Positions 27,725 to 36,603 of a stretch of DNA of 48,723 bases are shown piece after piece; the first letter of the stretch is position 1; each line of letters starts with the position of its first letter. Location of the stretch: the NCBI GenBank assembly GCA_018668255.1, contig JABISZ010000010.1, forward strand, positions 1 through 48,723. Direction: 5' to 3'. A program made the translations under genes and the position numbers. The DNA comes from Pseudomonadota bacterium (GTDB lineage Bacteria > Pseudomonadota > Gammaproteobacteria > Ga0077536). Below the pieces are notes generated by a model that made no database searches, had not been told where the DNA came from, and was given only the letters and a program-made list of their open reading frames with translations.

Positions 27725-28285
27725 ATGATGACTCATGCAATTTGCGTATTTTGTGGCTCTCAAACAGGAAATGACTCTTGTTATGTTGACGCTGCCGATT
27801 CATTAGGAAGAGAGATGGCTGCTAGAGAGATCGACCTCATTTATGGAGGGGGTGACTTGGGTTTAATGGGCGCGGTTGCAGCTGGCGTCACAGAGTTAGG
27901 TGGAAATAAAATCGGAATAATCCCAGAATTCATAGCGTCCAATCTTCGATCAGAAGTAGAACAAGAATCGCATATCACAGTAGATGATCTGTTTGAAAGG
28001 AAGGCATTAATGATTGAAAAAGCTGACGCTTTTATTGTTCTTCCTGGTGGAATAGGAACATATGACGAATTTTTCGAGATTCTTTCTTGGAAACAACTTG
28101 GCCAGGCCCGCCAACCAATTGGCATTCTTAACGTAGAGCAATATTTTGATCCACTCATTCAACTACTTGATCATAGTGAAGAAAAAGGCTTCATTACTTC
28201 TGCTCTTCGAGTACAAATTCAGATCGAGACTGATCCTGCAACTCTGATCGACAAAATCGAAAAAGTTGCACGAGATAAAGCATGA
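27725..28285 (+). CDS. LOG family protein (TIGR00730), nucleoside 5'-monophosphate phosphoribohydrolase
   Basis: A 186-residue Rossmann-like protein. The opening ICVFCGSQTGND, the GGGDLGLMGAVA loop, and the catalytic PGGIGTYDEFFE near residues 102-113 identify the LOG (Lonely Guy) family, also called PpnN/YvdD-like. These enzymes split the base from nucleoside monophosphates; cytokinin activation is the plant role. In bacteria the physiological substrate is usually a purine or pyrimidine monophosphate. It overlaps the next gene by 4 nt (ATGA). Confidence 0.92.
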   Translation: MMTHAICVFCGSQTGNDSCYVDAADSLGREMAAREIDLIYGGGDLGLMGAVAAGVTELGGNKIGIIPEFIASNLRSEVEQESHITVDDLFERKALMIEKADAFIVLPGGIGTYDEFFEILSWKQLGQARQPIGILNVEQYFDPLIQLLDHSEEKGFITSALRVQIQIETDPATLIDKIEKVARDKA

Positions 28286-28953
28286 ATCACGATCGGGAAT
28301 TTAAAGGAGTAGTCTTCGATATGGACGGGGTTCTCATAAACTCGGAACCCAAAATCAAACTGTGCGCACAAATATCCGCGAAAGAGCTAGGCCATACAAT
28401 TAGCAACGAGACTTATATACGCTGGATGGGTCTGCCTTCACGTGAGATACGACTTGCCATACAAGAGACCATGGGAACGGAATTTCCCATTGAAGATTTT
28501 CACGAAAGGTACCGCAAAAACTGGAACAATAATCTCGAAAAACATGGGATGGACGCCCAGCCAGGAATTGCAGAGCTATTAGCGCAGCTTACTGCACTTG
28601 GTATTCCATTTTCGGTTGCCACATCCACCGACCGCTCACATGCATTGAAGTCGCTTGAGCTTTCCGGTCTACTTCCTTTCATAAAGTTCCTCATTGGAGG
28701 AGATCAAGTGACTAAAGGCAAGCCAGATCCAGAGATATTCATAGCAGCCGCCGAGCTTATCAATGTCCCTAGTAGCCAGTGCATCGCACTAGAAGATACG
28801 CCCATAGGAATTACAGCGGCGGCAAATGCAGGCATGTTTACAATAATGGTACCTGATATCGTTGTACCAGATCATGTCTTCAAAATTTGTAAATATGTTT
28901 TACCTTCAACTCAAATAGCAGCTCAGGTGATCACTAGATTATTTTCAAGCTAA
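28282..28953 (+). CDS. HAD-superfamily phosphatase, beta-phosphoglucomutase/YniC-like
   Basis: A 223-residue HAD hydrolase of subfamily IA. Motif I is VFDMDGVLINSE near residues 11-22 (nucleophile Asp and acid Asp), motif II is the Thr in VATSTDRSH, motif III is GKPDPEIF and motif IV is ALEDTPIGI. A four-helix cap lies between motifs I and II. Members act as small sugar phosphatases such as hexitol or 2-deoxyglucose 6-phosphatase, or as beta-phosphoglucomutase. No sugar-phosphorylase neighbour supports the mutase. Translation is probably coupled to the LOG gene. Confidence 0.88.
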   Translation: MNHDREFKGVVFDMDGVLINSEPKIKLCAQISAKELGHTISNETYIRWMGLPSREIRLAIQETMGTEFPIEDFHERYRKNWNNNLEKHGMDAQPGIAELLAQLTALGIPFSVATSTDRSHALKSLELSGLLPFIKFLIGGDQVTKGKPDPEIFIAAAELINVPSSQCIALEDTPIGITAAANAGMFTIMVPDIVVPDHVFKICKYVLPSTQIAAQVITRLFSS

Positions 28954-29052
28954 CTATTTAGTTTGACGGTAGAATGTTTTGGTACAGTATTTGTTCACAA
29001 AAAAAACCACATAAACAACCGTTCAGTGGCTCATAAAAGGAACATACATAAA

Positions 29053-29919
29053 ATGTCCGAACCTCAGCAGAGTACCCTAGCCATAGTCTACGACTTCGAC
29101 GGAACGCTTACTCCTCAGCCAATGCAAGAGTATACCGTACTGCCCGAGTTAGGCATTTCAGCTGCAAAATTTTGGAACCTGGTAGATAAGGAAGTGATAA
29201 GAACGGGTGGAGATCCCATACTGACTTATATGCGACTACTCGTCGAACAAATTGAAGCCAATAAAGCGCATCTAAGCCGAGAGGCTCTAAGAAATCTAGC
29301 GACAGAAATCAAATATTACCCTGGTGTAGATGAATGGTTTGACCGTATCAACAGTTATGTAAAAGAAAGTTCTAAGGGACTGATAAAGATAAAACACTAC
29401 ATCGTATCAGCCGGACTTAGTGAAATACTTGAAGGAATCAGCATAAAAAAGCACTTTAGCCAGATATACGCGTCACAATATTATTTTGACCATCATGAAG
29501 CCGCGCGATTTCCAACGATAGTTATAAATGACACGGCGAAAACACAATACTTATTTAAGATAAATAAAGGTCGCGAAGAGCCTTTGGAAACTATTAATGA
29601 GTACATGCCAGAGGAAGAACGCCCAGTCCCTTTCCAAAACATGCTCTATATCGGAGATGGGTTAACCGATGTCCCGTGTATGACTGTTGTTAAGAATTAT
29701 GGTGGGTTTGCAGTCGCGGTGCATCGACCTCGAAGTAAAGCCGCAATTACGGCATGCCAGAAGCTAACGTCCGCAGATCGGATCGATTTCTATGCGCCGG
29801 CCGACTATCGTGCAAACTCTAAACTTGAAAATCGCGTGAAAAAAATCATAGATTTAATGATCGCTAGGAGCCTCTTTGAACAAGAAAGAAAAAGCTTCCT
29901 TAAAAAAATTTGGAAATAA
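29053..29919 (+). CDS. HAD family hydrolase (SerB/phosphoserine phosphatase-like)
   Basis: A 288-residue protein with HAD motif I as IVYDFDGTLTPQPM near residues 10-23, a long helical cap, and motif IV as YIGDGLTDVPCMTVV near 199-213, followed by AVAVHRP. The arrangement resembles the SerB-like HAD proteins of unknown substrate. I chose the ATG at 29053, with AAAGGA about 12 nt upstream, over the TTG at 28963, which adds 30 residues with no family likeness. It is followed 6 nt later by a lipoprotein gene. Confidence 0.85.
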   Translation: MSEPQQSTLAIVYDFDGTLTPQPMQEYTVLPELGISAAKFWNLVDKEVIRTGGDPILTYMRLLVEQIEANKAHLSREALRNLATEIKYYPGVDEWFDRINSYVKESSKGLIKIKHYIVSAGLSEILEGISIKKHFSQIYASQYYFDHHEAARFPTIVINDTAKTQYLFKINKGREEPLETINEYMPEEERPVPFQNMLYIGDGLTDVPCMTVVKNYGGFAVAVHRPRSKAAITACQKLTSADRIDFYAPADYRANSKLENRVKKIIDLMIARSLFEQERKSFLKKIWK

Positions 29920-29925
29920 AAATTT

Positions 29926-30435
29926 ATGAATGCTTTGAAATTAATCCCTATTACCTTATTTGCTCTTGTGCTTGGATGCTCACAATTAAAAATCCCAGAG
30001 TTCCCTTCCGTATCCATGCCCGAGTTTCCTAAGCTCGATTTAATGTCTTCTGGAGGGCAAACGGCCACTCCTCGTCCTCTGATATCTGCGAGACTTACAA
30101 ACCCGCAAAATAGCACGCAAGTTCCAAAAATCACTGTGGGGAAGCTGGTGGAATTTGCAGAAAGAGGACATTCCTGCCAGTGTGCAGGTGACAGGTTTGT
30201 CAACGAGTGGGAAAAGATCAACTCAGGATTTCAACTTAAAATAAATTCCAATACTCTAGACACCGTTCAGTTCAGCTGTGCTGAACAGGATGAGCGCCTA
30301 AGTTGCTATATTAAGGAAATTGACCTAGGAGACGATATATCACCCATATCTGAAAGATATCTTTCAGGAAGTAAATTCATTGAAGAGATTTACTTTAAGG
30401 GCCGCTCCTGTGCCAGAACCACACCCTGTCCATAG
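29926..30435 (+). CDS. Hypothetical lipoprotein
   Basis: A 169-residue protein with a lipoprotein signal: MNALKLIPITLFALVLGC, lipobox LVLGC with Cys18. A Pro/Phe-rich linker (PEFPSVSMPEFPKLD) would span the envelope surface. Mature residues about 80-165 contain six cysteines (SCQCAG, FSCAEQ, LSCY, RSCARTTPC) that could form disulfides in the periplasm. I do not recognise the family. It is co-directional with and 6 nt behind the HAD hydrolase gene. Confidence 0.75.
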   Translation: MNALKLIPITLFALVLGCSQLKIPEFPSVSMPEFPKLDLMSSGGQTATPRPLISARLTNPQNSTQVPKITVGKLVEFAERGHSCQCAGDRFVNEWEKINSGFQLKINSNTLDTVQFSCAEQDERLSCYIKEIDLGDDISPISERYLSGSKFIEEIYFKGRSCARTTPCP

Positions 30436-30465
30436 CTCAATCATAGCGGGATAAAATCACAGCCA

Positions 30466-31392
30466 TCAATAGCAAGGAACGTCGCTATCAATTTCTTTCG
30501 ACCAAGCATCGATACCACCGACCAGATTGAAAACCCTTGAATAACCTTGATCACGAAAATATTCCGCAGCAGAGCGACTTCTAATACCCGTATGGCACTG
30601 AAACACCAACATATCGTCTCGGTTTAAGGTGTCAATGTGTTTTACTGCAGGCTCGTCCAACAAAATAGACCCTTCGATAAAAGCGATCTCTCTTTCGGCT
30701 ACCTCTCTGACATCGAACAGGTAAAGATCAGCCTGCTCATCTAAAAGAGCCTTAAGTTCGTGCACTGTTATTTCAGACACAGAAGGGGGAGCATTAGGGT
30801 TGGTAATACTGAAGGCATTCCCATCTGGTGTACTCTCCATATCTATGGTCAATCCATTAGCACGCTTTGCCGACCGAAAATTGAAACACAATTTCAGCCC
30901 ATTGGACTCGACTACAATCTCATTTCCCGTAAGGGGAGATAAACTAAATTCATGCACCCAGTTGTCGTCGATATTTAAATGCACTGATAGGTCGACATGT
31001 TGCCTCCCAACCTCTTCTATAGCGGCAACTGCAGCCTCTGTAACTGTTATTTCTGGGACGCTTATAGCATCTTTATCAAGTCCCAGTTGCTCATACAACT
31101 CATTATTCTTAGCCATTTGCTCAACAAGATCACAACCTCCTACAAACTCTCCGTTGGCATAAAGCTGTGGAATAGTTGGCCAATCTGAATATTCTTTTAT
31201 TCCGGAGCGCATCTCTTCATCAGCCAGCACATCTACCGTATGATATTTATCCGTCATTCCATTGAGAACCGCGATGACACGAGATGAAAAACCACACTGA
31301 GGAGCTTCTCGATTACCTTTCATAAACAAGACAATTTCGCTACTCTTAATAACATCCTCAATCCGCTGTTTAAGCGTTTCTGAAACTGGCAT
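30466..31392 (-). CDS. Monothiol glutaredoxin (CGFS) - degenerate A-type - rhodanese fusion
   Basis: A 308-residue cytosolic protein with three parts. Residues 1-105 are a Grx4/GrxD-type monothiol glutaredoxin with PQCGFSSRV (Cys33), which holds or transfers [2Fe-2S] clusters with glutathione. Residues about 115-205 look like an IscA/HesB fold ending in FSITNPNAPPS, but the conserved cysteines are missing. Residues about 210-305 are a rhodanese domain with VFQCHTGIRSRSA, Cys near 264. The fusion suggests linking Fe-S or sulfur trafficking with persulfide chemistry. It is the complete sequence, with no frame disruption. Confidence 0.9.
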   Translation of the reverse strand: MPVSETLKQRIEDVIKSSEIVLFMKGNREAPQCGFSSRVIAVLNGMTDKYHTVDVLADEEMRSGIKEYSDWPTIPQLYANGEFVGGCDLVEQMAKNNELYEQLGLDKDAISVPEITVTEAAVAAIEEVGRQHVDLSVHLNIDDNWVHEFSLSPLTGNEIVVESNGLKLCFNFRSAKRANGLTIDMESTPDGNAFSITNPNAPPSVSEITVHELKALLDEQADLYLFDVREVAEREIAFIEGSILLDEPAVKHIDTLNRDDMLVFQCHTGIRSRSAAEYFRDQGYSRVFNLVGGIDAWSKEIDSDVPCY

Positions 31393-31414
31393 AAATTCTT
31401 TCCTTTTTTAGGCT

Positions 31415-32545
31415 TTACTGGTTTTTTAATCGACTGTTTTCTTGAACCAACTGGTAGTTTTTCCTTACCAATCTCTTTTTGATATCAAGCTCAAACAAAG
31501 CACTTGCCCCAAGTTTACTAAATAGTTCAAACGTGAGCTCTTTATCGATTTCACTAGAGCTATTATAAGCATCTAACACTCTTTGCAACATCCATTGCGG
31601 ATAGGTCATCAAAGCGCGTTTTTCTTCAACTACGTGATTTGTTCCACGTCCTAGCTTGAATTCGCATTCACCGAAATATCTAGGTACTGATGAGCCTCGA
31701 TTACTTCTCAACCAGCACTGTAACAGAGTAACTTCATGAATTAGTGTAGGAACGAAATCCTTGGATAAATGAGCAACAAGAGCTATAAAAGTAGGACGAT
31801 TCATATCTTCTCTGCTGTAGCTTTCTCTCGGGCGCTCATTGCACATACTCAATCTCTCAATCCACTCAACAACTTTCGGGGCATGTTCCGTCATCAATCG
31901 GTGGGAATAAGGATCTCGGCAAAGATGTGCATACAAGGGGCCGTAGAATGCAAAATCTCCTAAGGACGGAATGCCTCCAAGCAGATAAGGCACTACCGCC
32001 AAATGATTTTCGAATAAATTCAAGAACTCAAGATACTCGAACTCTATAGTTTTCTTTGTTCTTGCCGTGACTCCTAGCTTGGGAAGCCATCCATGAAACG
32101 CCGCACCTATCTTCCTGCCTATGCGTTTTTGCTCCGCAACAGAGTAGCTCGGATCGTTGTTCCGTCCCATTTCTGCGGTAATAAAGTCGTAATCGTATGT
32201 CCATCGATAATGCAATGCAGGCAGTTTTAGCCACTCATCACCAATGAGCTCTAACCAATAGCTGACCACTTTCTCTGGTGCTGAATCGGGAATTGCAGGC
32301 CTCCGAGGGAAAAGACACTCATAGTAATCTATCATGTCCGATGTATCTTGAAGCACTCTCCCATCAGACAAAGCAATCACTGGAATGACGGGGAATCCAA
32401 TTTTTTTTACAATTTCTGTGGAGAAAATTTTACGATCAGGGTGCTTCTCGACAAAAGGAATTCCTTTGAAGCGAAGATAAGCTCTTATTTTTCCCGCGTA
32501 ATAGGAGCACTCGTAGCCATAAAGAATATCAACGGAATCACTCAT
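31415..32545 (-). CDS. Glutathione S-transferase-like protein
   Basis: A 376-residue protein. The N-terminal 80 residues are thioredoxin-fold GST (ILYGYECSYYAGKIRAYLRF, then VIPVIALSDGRVLQDTSDMIDYYE, the usual glutathione-binding tail). A GST C-terminal helical domain lies near 95-245 (GGIPSLGDFAFYGPLYAH). The extra 130 residues at the C-terminus are unusual in length and not recognised. The ATG at 32545 is favoured by AAGGA 7 nt upstream; an ATG at 32551 is in the same frame. It is downstream of the cupin and SDR genes on the same strand. Confidence 0.82.
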   Translation of the reverse strand: MSDSVDILYGYECSYYAGKIRAYLRFKGIPFVEKHPDRKIFSTEIVKKIGFPVIPVIALSDGRVLQDTSDMIDYYECLFPRRPAIPDSAPEKVVSYWLELIGDEWLKLPALHYRWTYDYDFITAEMGRNNDPSYSVAEQKRIGRKIGAAFHGWLPKLGVTARTKKTIEFEYLEFLNLFENHLAVVPYLLGGIPSLGDFAFYGPLYAHLCRDPYSHRLMTEHAPKVVEWIERLSMCNERPRESYSREDMNRPTFIALVAHLSKDFVPTLIHEVTLLQCWLRSNRGSSVPRYFGECEFKLGRGTNHVVEEKRALMTYPQWMLQRVLDAYNSSSEIDKELTFELFSKLGASALFELDIKKRLVRKNYQLVQENSRLKNQ

Positions 32546-32617
32546 TAACATTTCCTTGAAAGCTGCTTTTACACGCGCTATGCTCGCGCCAAAGCCTACT
32601 ATAAGATACTCGATGAA

Positions 32618-33061
32618 CTATTTTTGGCCGTGTTGCTGCTTCATCCGCTCCAACTCTTCCCAACCTAGGTATGAGGTAAACCCATCATCATCGTAGAACA
32701 ATATTGATCCATTACAGATAAATAAGTACTCCGTATCTTCAAGAGCAGTAGTCGCTCCATGTAGCATTCCATTAGGTTCATACACGTAGTCACCAGCATC
32801 TAAAGTGCCGTCTCGGACTTGTAATTTCCCTGAAAGAATGAATGTATGAGAGGCAGATAAATGTTTGTGCTGCGGAGCGGTAAACCCCTTGAGCCATCTA
32901 AACTGTACGGCCCAACTTCCTGATTCAGACCCAGTCCACAGAACTTTTATGAATGCACGTTCCGGATCAAACGGTTGTGGTATCCATTCCGCATCACTGC
33001 ATTTGACAAGAGTGTCCATCAACTCAGAATTAATCGGCGAAATATTTTGTGGAAATGCCAT
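32618..33061 (-). CDS. Cupin-domain protein, DAD/ChrR-like
   Basis: A 147-residue single-domain cupin. The metal-binding motif region is HKHLSASHTFILSGKLQVRDG near residues 68-88 with two histidines, followed by LDAGDYVYEPNGMLHGA with a third. It resembles the small cupins annotated as 2,4'-dihydroxyacetophenone dioxygenase-like. Substrate is unknown. The AGGGGGAG Shine-Dalgarno is strong. It lies between the GST-like and SDR genes, with a weak hairpin/T-run in the gap to SDR. Confidence 0.82.
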   Translation of the reverse strand: MAFPQNISPINSELMDTLVKCSDAEWIPQPFDPERAFIKVLWTGSESGSWAVQFRWLKGFTAPQHKHLSASHTFILSGKLQVRDGTLDAGDYVYEPNGMLHGATTALEDTEYLFICNGSILFYDDDGFTSYLGWEELERMKQQHGQK

Positions 33062-33085
33062 ATTCTCCCCCTTTAAGAATTTAGT

Positions 33086-33109
33086 AAAAAATATCTTTTC
33101 CAGATATCT
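33086..33109 (-). terminator. Weak Rho-independent-like terminator or attenuator between SDR and cupin genes
   Basis: On the minus strand AGATATCT and AGATATTT can pair (8 bp, one G-T) around GGAAA, followed by a T-run. It stands 27 nt after the SDR stop and 25 nt before the cupin start. The stem is AT-rich, so read-through is likely; it may reduce expression of the downstream genes. Confidence 0.4.
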
Positions 33110-33135
33110 CCTGTTTGGTTAACTTACCACAGAAA

Positions 33136-33858
33136 CTACCAAGGTTCCGAAGCAGTGCGCACATCGACCTCGAAGCTCCAACCTGTCTTCGGCTGTTTCC
33201 AGAGATATTCAAAAGCATCAACGATCGACTCTATTTTCAATAGTCGATCTCGACCGATTTTATCAATTAAGCCGGGATATTTAGTGGCTATTTTTTCGCC
33301 ATCGATAGCTCCGTCGATGACCACGTGTCCCACATGGATCCCATCTGGGCCGTATTCTTTAGCGAGAGCCTGAGCAAAACCTCTCAAGGCTGATTTAGAA
33401 GAGTTGAACGCACCGAATCCAGCTCTCCCTCTCATCGAAGCGCTAGCTCCCGTAAATAAGATAGTACCCTCTCCATGTGGCTTCAAATACTTTAGAGCCT
33501 CTCTAGAAAAGATAAAGCCGCCTAGGCAACAGACGCGCCAAGCTTGTTCAAAATAATCAACAGTCATCTCCTCGATCGGACCAGGGGTATTGTTACCAGC
33601 GTTATAAATCGCAAGCGCTATCGTCCCAACCGATGATGCTTGCGAATACAACGAAGCCACATCGGATTCACTAGTGGTGTCAGCAACTATCGCCGTTGCC
33701 TGTCCACCATTTTTTTTTATCGCATCAGTAACTTGTTCAAGGTTGCTAAGCGTTCTCCCTGAGACCACCACGTGTAATCCACGTTGCGCGAATCGATGGC
33801 ATAGCTGTGCGCCCATTCCGCGATCAGGGCCAACCCCTATAATAATAGCCACATCCAT
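33136..33858 (-). CDS. Short-chain dehydrogenase/reductase family protein with Phe in place of catalytic Tyr
   Basis: A 240-residue Rossmann protein. The nucleotide-binding loop is IIIGVGPDRGMGAQ near residues 5-18, an atypical form of the TGxxxGxG motif. NAG appears at IYNAGNNTPG. The catalytic region TGASASMRGRAGFGAFNSSK has Ser and Lys, but the Tyr of Y-x-x-x-K is Phe (FNSSK). The C-terminal HVVIDGAIDG is typical of a subfamily I know with the same Phe. Dehydrogenase activity is therefore uncertain. I chose the ATG at 33858, with AAGGAG 8 nt upstream, over the GTG at 33867. Confidence 0.85.
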   Translation of the reverse strand: MDVAIIIGVGPDRGMGAQLCHRFAQRGLHVVVSGRTLSNLEQVTDAIKKNGGQATAIVADTTSESDVASLYSQASSVGTIALAIYNAGNNTPGPIEEMTVDYFEQAWRVCCLGGFIFSREALKYLKPHGEGTILFTGASASMRGRAGFGAFNSSKSALRGFAQALAKEYGPDGIHVGHVVIDGAIDGEKIATKYPGLIDKIGRDRLLKIESIVDAFEYLWKQPKTGWSFEVDVRTASEPW

Positions 33859-33894
33859 TGCTAACACTCCTTCCTAGACTAATTCCTATAATTT

Positions 33895-33954
33895 GCTTCA
33901 ATTACTGAAGCTTTCTGAGTAGACCACATTATGATAAAAAATCAAACTTTGATT
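33895..33954. promoter_or_regulatory. Two palindromes upstream of the SDR gene
   Basis: GCTTCA-ATTAC-TGAAGC (33895-33911) and AATCAAA-C-TTTGATT (33940-33954) are exact inverted repeats, centred 37 and 80-90 nt before the SDR start. They lie in the 183-nt gap after the DUF1329 gene. They could be regulator sites for the SDR-cupin-GST genes. The surrounding DNA is AT-rich, so such repeats can arise by chance. Confidence 0.35.
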
Positions 33955-34041
33955 AACCCAATTATTTTTATGAAGAAAAAATCTCAAGCAACGTTTTTTC
34001 AACTCTGGCTATAGAGCAAAAGCTAATATATTCTTGATGAC

Positions 34042-35367
34042 TCAGCGTCCGCTAGACAAATTCGATACATCAAATAATCTTCTAACTTGTGATGGCTTGA
34101 CGGAAATATATTCCGCGGGCCCTGTTGAAACCCCAATAGTGCCATTGTTATCACGAACATTTAAAGCGATAGAGCCTCGCCACCTAGGCGTCGAATATTG
34201 CTCTTCTTTACTTTTTGTGGCGTTCGAATGTCCATACATAGTTGTAAAAATCTTCCATAACAAACCGTCATGATCGTACACCAGAGTAGTGGCGATCGAT
34301 CCGGTATCTGAGTCAACGAAAATAACTCGTTTCCCATAAGGATGGTCTTTCCACCGAGGCGTAGCCTCGACAACATAACAGGGACGAAGCTGCCAACGAT
34401 CAAGAGGTATTAGACTGAGTTTTCCGTGTGACAACGGTGTAGGATTTTTGGAGTTTGTAACGTGCAGAACCACTTTCTGCCCCAAATATCGCCATTCATT
34501 ATCCATGACTAAACCTGAGAAGCCTTCAAAGTCATCCAGTGTCCAGTTAGTACCAACCCAACTATCGGCTCTCTCACGCGCGGACAATCGACGAACTCTT
34601 CGTTCACTCGGGAGATAAGAATTAACTTGATCACCTTTCGTTTGGTCAAGCGGCCGCTCAATGACAAACTTCATGCCCGCCATATCGAAAGGGGATCGGA
34701 ATTCAAGATACTCTTTATAGAGTAAATGCTTACTACCATCTACTTTCATTCGATAATTTGTTGTAGCTTCAGAAGCTAATTTAGATAAATATACACGCTG
34801 ATAAAACATATCGAAATGGCGGTCAACATGTCCACCACCCCGCATCACGCTTTTAATTATGTTTCCCTTCCTATTTCCTTCCGTGGGTTCAACATTAAAG
34901 GATTTGTTATCTACTCGATAACCATATCTCTGCCAGCGATGTATATGGTTATAGGCTACCATCCAGCCCGCATTTTCAGTTTTTGCAGCCCCAATCTGCT
35001 GAAATGAAAAAGGCTTCCCGGCGGTATAATTGAGAAGTTCGCCTGCCGGACCGATCTTAGCTTCGTTTTCAAAGCGCTTCGAAGCGGCCTGATATTTGGG
35101 GTGTGCAGCGTACTTCTCTGATTCCGCAAGTTCTAATGAAAGCTCTTTAAATTCAAAATGTTCTGCGTAGCCAGGTGGAAGATACCGAGACAAATCAGGA
35201 ACAGAAGATTGTCCGTATATTCCCGGACTCAAGCCATCCTTCGGCGCCTCAGAGTGCTCGTCTAACCAACTCAGCAATCCCCCGTAGGACGCCTCTGCTA
35301 TCGCAGCGGTGGGTGAAAATAAAACACAGCCCCAAACAGCAACCAGAAAGCTTTTAATCACAATCAT
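34042..35367 (-). CDS. DUF1329 family exported protein
   Basis: A 441-residue protein with a Sec signal peptide (IKSFLVAVWGCVLFSPTAAIA, cleaved near residue 25). The mature part carries DUF1329 blocks: YLPSERRVRRLS near 255-266, GLVMDNEWRYLGQK, and PYGKRVIFVDSDTGSIATTLVYDHDGLLWK. DUF1329 proteins resemble outer-membrane lipoprotein-sorting proteins in fold and often sit next to RND-family exporters or lipid-catabolism genes. No RND gene is here; the neighbour is a thiolase 57 nt upstream, likely in the same transcript. Confidence 0.9.
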   Translation of the reverse strand: MIVIKSFLVAVWGCVLFSPTAAIAEASYGGLLSWLDEHSEAPKDGLSPGIYGQSSVPDLSRYLPPGYAEHFEFKELSLELAESEKYAAHPKYQAASKRFENEAKIGPAGELLNYTAGKPFSFQQIGAAKTENAGWMVAYNHIHRWQRYGYRVDNKSFNVEPTEGNRKGNIIKSVMRGGGHVDRHFDMFYQRVYLSKLASEATTNYRMKVDGSKHLLYKEYLEFRSPFDMAGMKFVIERPLDQTKGDQVNSYLPSERRVRRLSARERADSWVGTNWTLDDFEGFSGLVMDNEWRYLGQKVVLHVTNSKNPTPLSHGKLSLIPLDRWQLRPCYVVEATPRWKDHPYGKRVIFVDSDTGSIATTLVYDHDGLLWKIFTTMYGHSNATKSKEEQYSTPRWRGSIALNVRDNNGTIGVSTGPAEYISVKPSQVRRLFDVSNLSSGR

Positions 35368-35424
35368 GATTTATTCCCCTTAGACCCGACAAACGAGCGC
35401 AATTTCATTACCGAAAAAAAAAAT

Positions 35425-36603
35425 TTAGCAGACCTCAAACAGCCCCGCAGCACCCATACCTCCTCCTATGCACATGGTCACTACAACGTTTTTGGCTCCT
35501 CGACGTTTTCCCTCTATCAACGCATGACCGACAAGTCTGCTTCCAGTCACACCATAAGGATGGCCTACCGCGATAGAACCACCGTTGACGTTTAGCTTTG
35601 AGCCATCAATACCAAGCTTGTCGCGACAATATAGGACTTGGCAGGCAAATGCCTCGTTAAGCTCCCACAAATCTATGTCTGCTATGGTCAAGCCAGCTTT
35701 CTTCAACAATTTGGGGATAGCGAAAACTGGACCAATACCCATTTCATCAGGTTCGCAACCAGCTACCGAAAACCCCCGAAAGATACCAAGAGGCTCTAAT
35801 CCTTTTTGGCTCGCAAGCTTTGAGCTCATAAGCACTTGAGCGGAGGCTCCATCAGAAAACTGGCTTGCGTTACCAGCAGCAATACAACCTCCCTCAAATA
35901 CGGGCTTTATCTGAGAGACACTCTCATATGTTGTTCCGGGGCGAATACCTTCATCTTCCGAAGCAGTTACTGTCCTCGTAGATGCTTCACCTGTTTCTTT
36001 ATCAACTATTTTCATTGTGGTGGTCATAGGCGCAATTTCGTCAACGAATTTCCCACTCTCGCGCGCAGCAGTAGCTAAATTTTGACTCATGGCCCCATAC
36101 TCATCCTGGGCCTCCCTCGAAATATTGTAACGACTCGCAACTTGTTCAGCTGTCTGCAACATGCTCCAGTATATTTCTGGTTTCGCTTCTGCTAACTCAG
36201 GATCGTGAGTAAAATGCGAATTCATTTCGTTTTGGACGCACGAAATAGACTCGACACCACCTGCCACAAAAACATCTGCCTCCCCAGCAATAATCCTTTG
36301 CGCGGCAAGGGCTACAGTTTGTAATCCTGAAGAACAAAATCGATTGACAGTCATCCCAGAAACAGACACAGGTAGTCCCGCCTTCAAGCCAATCTGTCGG
36401 GCGATATTGTGGCCAGTGGCGCCCTCAGGATTAGCACATCCCATCAATACATCTTCAACCTCATTCCCTTGTATCCCAGCCCTTTCTAATGCTGATTTCA
36501 CAACGTGACCGCCAAGGCTTGCCCCGTGAGTCATATTAAACGACCCTTTCCAGCTTTTAGTTAAAGGGGTGCGGGCAGTAGAAACGATTACGGCGTCAGA
36601 CAT
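35425..36603 (-). CDS. Acetyl-CoA acyltransferase (thiolase)
   Basis: A 392-residue thiolase. The nucleophile Cys90 is in [10 protein letters not shown], the [19 protein letters not shown] block carries the conserved His, and [10 protein letters not shown] carries the second Cys near the C-terminus. All catalytic residues are present. It could cleave 3-ketoacyl-CoA in beta-oxidation or condense acetyl-CoA; the sequence does not decide. No fadB-like partner is adjacent. It heads the minus-strand group thiolase, DUF1329, SDR, cupin and GST-like. Confidence 0.94.
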   Translation of the reverse strand: MSDAVIVSTARTPLTKSWKGSFNMTHGASLGGHVVKSALERAGIQGNEVEDVLMGCANPEGATGHNIARQIGLKAGLPVSVSGMTVNRFCSSGLQTVALAAQRIIAGEADVFVAGGVESISCVQNEMNSHFTHDPELAEAKPEIYWSMLQTAEQVASRYNISREAQDEYGAMSQNLATAARESGKFVDEIAPMTTTMKIVDKETGEASTRTVTASEDEGIRPGTTYESVSQIKPVFEGGCIAAGNASQFSDGASAQVLMSSKLASQKGLEPLGIFRGFSVAGCEPDEMGIGPVFAIPKLLKKAGLTIADIDLWELNEAFACQVLYCRDKLGIDGSKLNVNGGSIAVGHPYGVTGSRLVGHALIEGKRRGAKNVVVTMCIGGGMGAAGLFEVC

